In this document: one piece after another, positions 46,857 through 49,786 of the stretch
Numbering within the stretch: position 1 is the first letter of the stretch
Layout of the letters: each line of letters starts with the position of its first letter
Assembly (NCBI RefSeq): GCF_001276515.1
Contig: NZ_LDVZ01000015.1
Location: 1 to 49,786 of the forward strand
Direction: 5' to 3'
DNA length: 49,786 bases
Origin: Haemophilus sp. C1
Lineage (GTDB): Bacteria; Pseudomonadota; Gammaproteobacteria; Enterobacterales; Pasteurellaceae
Notes under the pieces: generated by a model
Databases searched by the model: none
What the model was told of the DNA's origin: nothing
What the model saw: the letters and a program-made list of their open reading frames with translations, nothing else
Translations under genes and position numbers: made by a program

Positions 46857-46883
46857 AAAAAAATTGCCCCATTAAGGGGCAAT
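46857..46883 (-). terminator. trxA terminator
   Basis: ATTGCCCC (46863-46870), 5-nt loop, GGGGCAAT (46876-46883). On the minus strand the stem is followed by a run of T, so it ends trxA. Rightward there is no T run, so it would be weak for the four-gene unit. Confidence 0.85.
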
Positions 46884-46924
46884 CTTATCAATGCTCTAAA
46901 TTTACTTATAGCTTTAAGCAACGA

Positions 46925-47248
46925 TTAAATATGTTGGTTAATGAAGTTAGCCAATTGAGTTTTTGGTAATGCCCCAACTTGAGTTGCAACAACTTGACCA
47001 TTTTTAATCAATAATAATGTTGGGATACTGCGAACACCAAATTGTGCTGGGGTTGCTTGGTTGTCATCCACATTCATTTTCACGATTTTAACTTTACCAG
47101 CAAATTCAGGCGCAAGTTCATCTAAGACTGGTGCAATCATTTTGCAAGGACCACACCATGGTGCCCAAAAGTCTAATAAAACAGGGATATCTGAATTAAC
47201 TACAACACTTTCAAAATCTGCGTCATTAATGTGTAATACTTCGCTCAT
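46925..47248 (-). CDS. trxA: thioredoxin 1
   Basis: A 107-aa thioredoxin with the canonical redox site WCGPCK (Cys32, Cys35), the buried DFWAPW Asp, and the cis-proline loop RSIPTLLL. It reduces disulfides in ribonucleotide reductase, methionine sulfoxide reductase and others in the cytoplasm. It is downstream of ldhA on the same strand with a 119-bp gap that holds a candidate promoter. It converges on the OsmC-like gene. Confidence 0.97.
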   Translation of the reverse strand: MSEVLHINDADFESVVVNSDIPVLLDFWAPWCGPCKMIAPVLDELAPEFAGKVKIVKMNVDDNQATPAQFGVRSIPTLLLIKNGQVVATQVGALPKTQLANFINQHI

Positions 47249-47316
47249 TTTGTTTTCCTTATTTTGTGAATGGAATCCCTATATAAGGGCTTTTTTTAAA
47301 CTTACAAGTGCGGTGC

Positions 47317-47344
47317 AGAATAACACCGTTTTAAAAAATGTAAA
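47317..47344 (-). promoter_or_regulatory. candidate trxA promoter
   Basis: On the minus strand, TTTACA (47344-47339), 16 bp, then TATTCT (47322-47317). A perfect uptake signal (47306-47314) lies directly downstream in the leader. Confidence 0.35.
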
Positions 47345-47367
47345 CTAATCGTTTTAATTGCCAAAAG

Positions 47368-48363
47368 CTAAGACGGCAAAACAATATTTTCACACACTTT
47401 ACCCGATTTCAATTTATAAACATTTGATAAAGTCACATCCGCAATATTGGTTAGTGCCTCTTCCGTTAAAAACGCTTGGTGACCTGTTAGTAATACATTA
47501 TGGCAAGAAGATAAACGACGGAAAATATCATCTTGAATCACTTCGTTAGACTTATCTTCAAAGAATAAATCTCGTTCATTCTCGTAAACATCCATACCTA
47601 ACGCACCGATTTTGCGCTGTTTTAACGCATCAATTGCAGCCTGGGTATCAATCAAAGAGCCGCGACTCGTATTAACGATCATCACGCCATCTTTCATTTT
47701 GGCAAAAGCCTCGCGATTTAATAAATGATAGTTTTCTGGCGTTGCCGGGCAATGAAGCGTAATGACATGAGATTTAGCATAAAGCTCATCTAATTCAACA
47801 TATTGTCCCCCCAGTTCTTCCACCAGTGGATTTTTGAAAGGATCGTACGCCAAGATATTCATGCCAAAACCTTTCAGAATGTGCATCACTGCGATCCCGA
47901 TTTTGCCTGTTCCGATTACGCCGACCGTGCGTCCGTGCATATTGAACCCAATTAACCCCTCAAGAGAAAAATTCGCTTCTCGGGTACGCTGATAAGCACG
48001 ATGAATTCTACGGTTTAATGTCATCATTAAACCGATAGTATGCTCTGCCACCGCTTCAGGCGAATAAGCGGGAACGCGTACAACTTGAATGCCCAATTCT
48101 TGAGCGGCTTTTAAATCAACATTATTGAAACCAGCACAGCGCAAAGCCACGATTTTCACGCCAAGTGCGGCTAATTTTTCTAATACTTTTCGGCTACCAT
48201 TATCATTCACGAAAATGCATACTACTTCGCAATGCTCTGCTAAACGTGCAGTGCTCTCGTTCAGCATAAAATCAAAAAATTCTAAATCGAAATTATATTT
48301 TGAATTAATGAGCTCAATATATTTTCGGTCATAGCTTTTAGTGCTATAGATTGCAATTTTCAT
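47368..48363 (-). CDS. ldhA: fermentative D-lactate dehydrogenase
   Basis: A 331-aa NAD-dependent D-2-hydroxyacid dehydrogenase reducing pyruvate to D-lactate. The Rossmann motif GVIGTGKIGIAV lies near residues 149-160. Active-site Arg (NTSRGSLIDT), Glu (DVYENERDLFFED) and His (LLTGHQAFLT) are in place, as in E. coli LdhA (329 aa). A TTG four codons upstream is in frame, but ATG 48363 has GGAG six bases before it. It is 12 bp after metB, so the two are likely co-transcribed. Confidence 0.95.
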   Translation of the reverse strand: MKIAIYSTKSYDRKYIELINSKYNFDLEFFDFMLNESTARLAEHCEVVCIFVNDNGSRKVLEKLAALGVKIVALRCAGFNNVDLKAAQELGIQVVRVPAYSPEAVAEHTIGLMMTLNRRIHRAYQRTREANFSLEGLIGFNMHGRTVGVIGTGKIGIAVMHILKGFGMNILAYDPFKNPLVEELGGQYVELDELYAKSHVITLHCPATPENYHLLNREAFAKMKDGVMIVNTSRGSLIDTQAAIDALKQRKIGALGMDVYENERDLFFEDKSNEVIQDDIFRRLSSCHNVLLTGHQAFLTEEALTNIADVTLSNVYKLKSGKVCENIVLPS

Positions 48364-48375
48364 GGTTTGCTCCAA

Positions 48376-49485
48376 TTATTTTAAGTTTGCAAAAGCCTGT
48401 AATAAGTCCTCTTTAATATCTTCTACATCTTCAATACCGACTGAAAAACGCAACAAGGTATTAGTAATCCCACGAGCTACACGCTCGGTTTCTGGAATAT
48501 CCATATGGGTTTGAGTAGCTGGATAAGTAATAAAACTTTCTGTACCGCCTAAACTTTCTGCAAAAGTAATCAATTTGATGGATTTTAAGAACGTATTAAC
48601 CCAAGCTTCATCTTGCAAACGGAAAGACAACATCCCACCTTTATTTGGATAAAGCACCGATTCCACTTGTGGTTGAGCTTTTAAAAATTCCGCAATAGCT
48701 TGTGCATTTTCTTGATGGCGTTTCATGCGTAAAGAAAGGGTCTTCATACCGCGAATAGTCAGCCAAGAATCGAACGGAGAAAGTACTGCACCTGCACCAT
48801 TTTGAATATAAGCAATGCGATCACAAAGTTCTTGCCCTTTTGCAACAATCAACCCGACAAGTGCATCATTATGACCAGCAATATATTTAGTCCCGCTGTG
48901 AATCACCACATCAGCGCCTAAATCTAATGGGCGAGAAAGCACTGGCGTTAAAAACGTATTATCCACGATCAACATTAAGTTATGTTTTTTGGCAAGTTTT
49001 GCAATTTCAACCACATCACATTCTTCCATTAAAGGATTTGATGGGGTTTCAATAAAAATCGCTTTCGTATTTGGGTTAATGGCAGCCTCAATTTCTGAAG
49101 CTGATGCTGTATTAACATAAACAGGTTTTACACTATTGTTATTTTTATAAGAAAAATCTAATAGTCGATAAGTACCACCATACACATCGCTAGAAACGAT
49201 CCATTCATCTGGTGCAGTGAAAAGCGTCATCAAAACTTGAATTGCCGCCATCCCAGAAGAAAAAGCAAAACCACGATCTCCATTCTCTAATTTAGCTATC
49301 GTTTCTTCTAATACTGTACGAGTTGGGTTTTTGGTACGCGTGTAATCAAATCCCGTGCTTTCACCGATACCATAATGACCATAAGCCGTAGAAAGAAAAA
49401 TTGGTGTAGAAACCGCGCCCGTACGCTCATCACTGCGATTGCCCGCTTGAGCTAATAAAGTATCGATAGCATATTGTTGTGTCAT
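48376..49485 (-). CDS. metB: cystathionine gamma-synthase / Cys-Met metabolism PLP enzyme
   Basis: A 369-aa PLP enzyme of the Cys/Met metabolism family, most likely cystathionine gamma-synthase, which joins activated homoserine and cysteine. Lys200 in HSGTKYIAGHND is the PLP lysine. YTRTKNPTR, FSSGMAAIQ, VDNTFLTPV and SLGGTESFITYPA are family motifs. A short relative (369 aa versus 386 in E. coli), it could also have cystathionine lyase or direct sulfhydrylation activity; the sequence does not settle this. An in-frame ATG 12 codons upstream is rejected because M-TQQYAID follows GAGGA. ldhA follows closely. Confidence 0.9.
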   Translation of the reverse strand: MTQQYAIDTLLAQAGNRSDERTGAVSTPIFLSTAYGHYGIGESTGFDYTRTKNPTRTVLEETIAKLENGDRGFAFSSGMAAIQVLMTLFTAPDEWIVSSDVYGGTYRLLDFSYKNNNSVKPVYVNTASASEIEAAINPNTKAIFIETPSNPLMEECDVVEIAKLAKKHNLMLIVDNTFLTPVLSRPLDLGADVVIHSGTKYIAGHNDALVGLIVAKGQELCDRIAYIQNGAGAVLSPFDSWLTIRGMKTLSLRMKRHQENAQAIAEFLKAQPQVESVLYPNKGGMLSFRLQDEAWVNTFLKSIKLITFAESLGGTESFITYPATQTHMDIPETERVARGITNTLLRFSVGIEDVEDIKEDLLQAFANLK

Positions 49486-49682
49486 AACATCCTCTAAAAA
49501 TAATGAAAAAATCAACCGCACTTTACGTGCTAAAAACGTTTAGCATTTTGGCACAAAGGAAAAAGTGATAAAAGTAGAAATTAGAAAATTACATAAAATT
49601 CCATTTTTCCATCATTTTCTGTGATTTATTTGAACAAAATGAACTTTTTTTAAACGGTTAGATAATTTTTTTAAATCTGTAA

Positions 49683-49710
49683 TTGACACTTATCTGAATT
49701 TCCGTAAAAT
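49683..49710 (+). promoter_or_regulatory. strong promoter of the tRNA-Gly gene
   Basis: Consensus TTGACA at 49683-49688, 16 bp, then TAAAAT at 49705-49710, followed by a GC-rich discriminator (GCGC), the usual pattern for stringently controlled stable RNA genes. Confidence 0.85.
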
Positions 49711-49730
49711 GCGCACCACTAACAGCGAAT

Positions 49731-49786
<56 letters not shown>

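Larger units (their letters stand above)
4569..47314 (+). repeat. DNA uptake signal sequences, AAGTGCGGT orientation (12 copies)
   Basis: Perfect AAGTGCGGT copies start at 4569, 12465, 13680, 19345, 21950, 24053, 25650, 31938, 32493, 36283, 44324 and 47306. Single-mismatch relatives occur at about 13259, 15167, 16983, 19161, 20705, 28989, 45515 and 48162. With the 23 opposite copies the density is about one per 1.4 kb. Confidence 0.93.
258..49523 (-). repeat. DNA uptake signal sequences, ACCGCACTT orientation (23 copies)
   Basis: Perfect copies of the Haemophilus uptake signal read as ACCGCACTT on the given strand start at 258, 1120, 4321, 8384, 12497, 18987, 20134, 24031, 25406, 27108, 27694, 28806, 30172, 30475, 34518, 37482, 38405, 39065, 39312, 40639, 41661, 42453 and 49515. 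They mark DNA for uptake by the competence machinery in Pasteurellaceae. Many lie inside genes; several form one arm of a terminator hairpin. Positions were read by eye, so one or two may be missed. Confidence 0.93.

Noticed and set aside
46863..46883. Hairpin considered as terminator of the four-gene unit
   Set aside because: The T run is on the minus strand only, so it was assigned to trxA. Rightward termination is uncertain.
48364..48375. TTG start extending ldhA by four residues
   Set aside because: ATG 48363 has GGAG at ideal spacing and gives the family N-terminus MKIAIYS.

Overview
The window is about 50 kb of low-GC gammaproteobacterial chromosome. It is almost certainly Haemophilus influenzae or a very close relative. 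It carries 35 perfect copies of the Haemophilus 9-bp DNA uptake signal (AAGTGCGGT or its complement), close to the density known for that species. Its gene order also matches what I remember of H. influenzae Rd around HI0045-HI0086 (ytfJ, phnA, eda, kdgK, uxuR, uxuA, terC, uvrC, kdsB, lpxK, msbA, rec2, dksA, pcnB, folK, tsaE, amiB, mutL, miaA, glnE, recN, nadK, grpE, HI0073/74, nrdD, tesB, cysS, ppiB, trxA, ldhA, metB). No phage, insertion sequence, CRISPR array or rRNA was seen. The window opens inside a tRNA-Ser(UGA) and closes inside a tRNA-Gly(GCC). No stretch over 300 bases is without a gene.

Region 1 (about 1.1-12.5 kb) is a sugar-acid catabolic island made of two divergent operons around 6.06-6.26 kb. 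Leftward: TRAP solute-binding protein, kdgK, an SDR-type fructuronate reductase, uxaC, eda. Rightward: TRAP small and large membrane subunits, a GH31 glycosidase without signal peptide, the FCD/GntR regulator uxuR, and uxuA. Together they encode import of an acidic sugar and the whole route glucuronate -> fructuronate -> mannonate -> KDG -> KDPG -> pyruvate + glyceraldehyde-3-P. The shared control region holds a CRP site placed about -61 from candidate promoters on both strands, plus a TTGGT/ACCAA operator-like palindrome.

Region 2 (12.5-34.5 kb) is core genome: terC, uvrC, the lipid A/KDO genes kdsB-lpxK-msbA, competence gene rec2/comEC with a CRP-S competence site, dksA, pcnB (apparently starting at AUU), folK, tsaE-amiB-mutL-miaA-glnE, SOS-type recN with LexA boxes, and nadK.

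Region 3 (34.5-43.1 kb) holds grpE, a HEPN/MNT gene pair that fits a type VII toxin-antitoxin, nrdD behind three NrdR boxes on an exact 32-bp pitch, tesB, a DUF455 ferritin-like protein, cysS, ppiB and a TatD-family hydrolase.

Region 4 (43.2-46.8 kb) is the most unusual part. It is a tight four-gene unit: an acyl-CoA-dehydrogenase-fold flavoprotein without the usual catalytic Glu, a cytoplasmic PhnD-like binding protein, a stand-alone MetE catalytic core with an intact zinc site, and an OsmC-like protein lacking the first redox cysteine. I infer an uncharacterised oxidative or methyl-transfer route linked to methionine. Region 5 (46.9-49.8 kb) holds trxA, ldhA, metB and the tRNA-Gly gene with a strong promoter.
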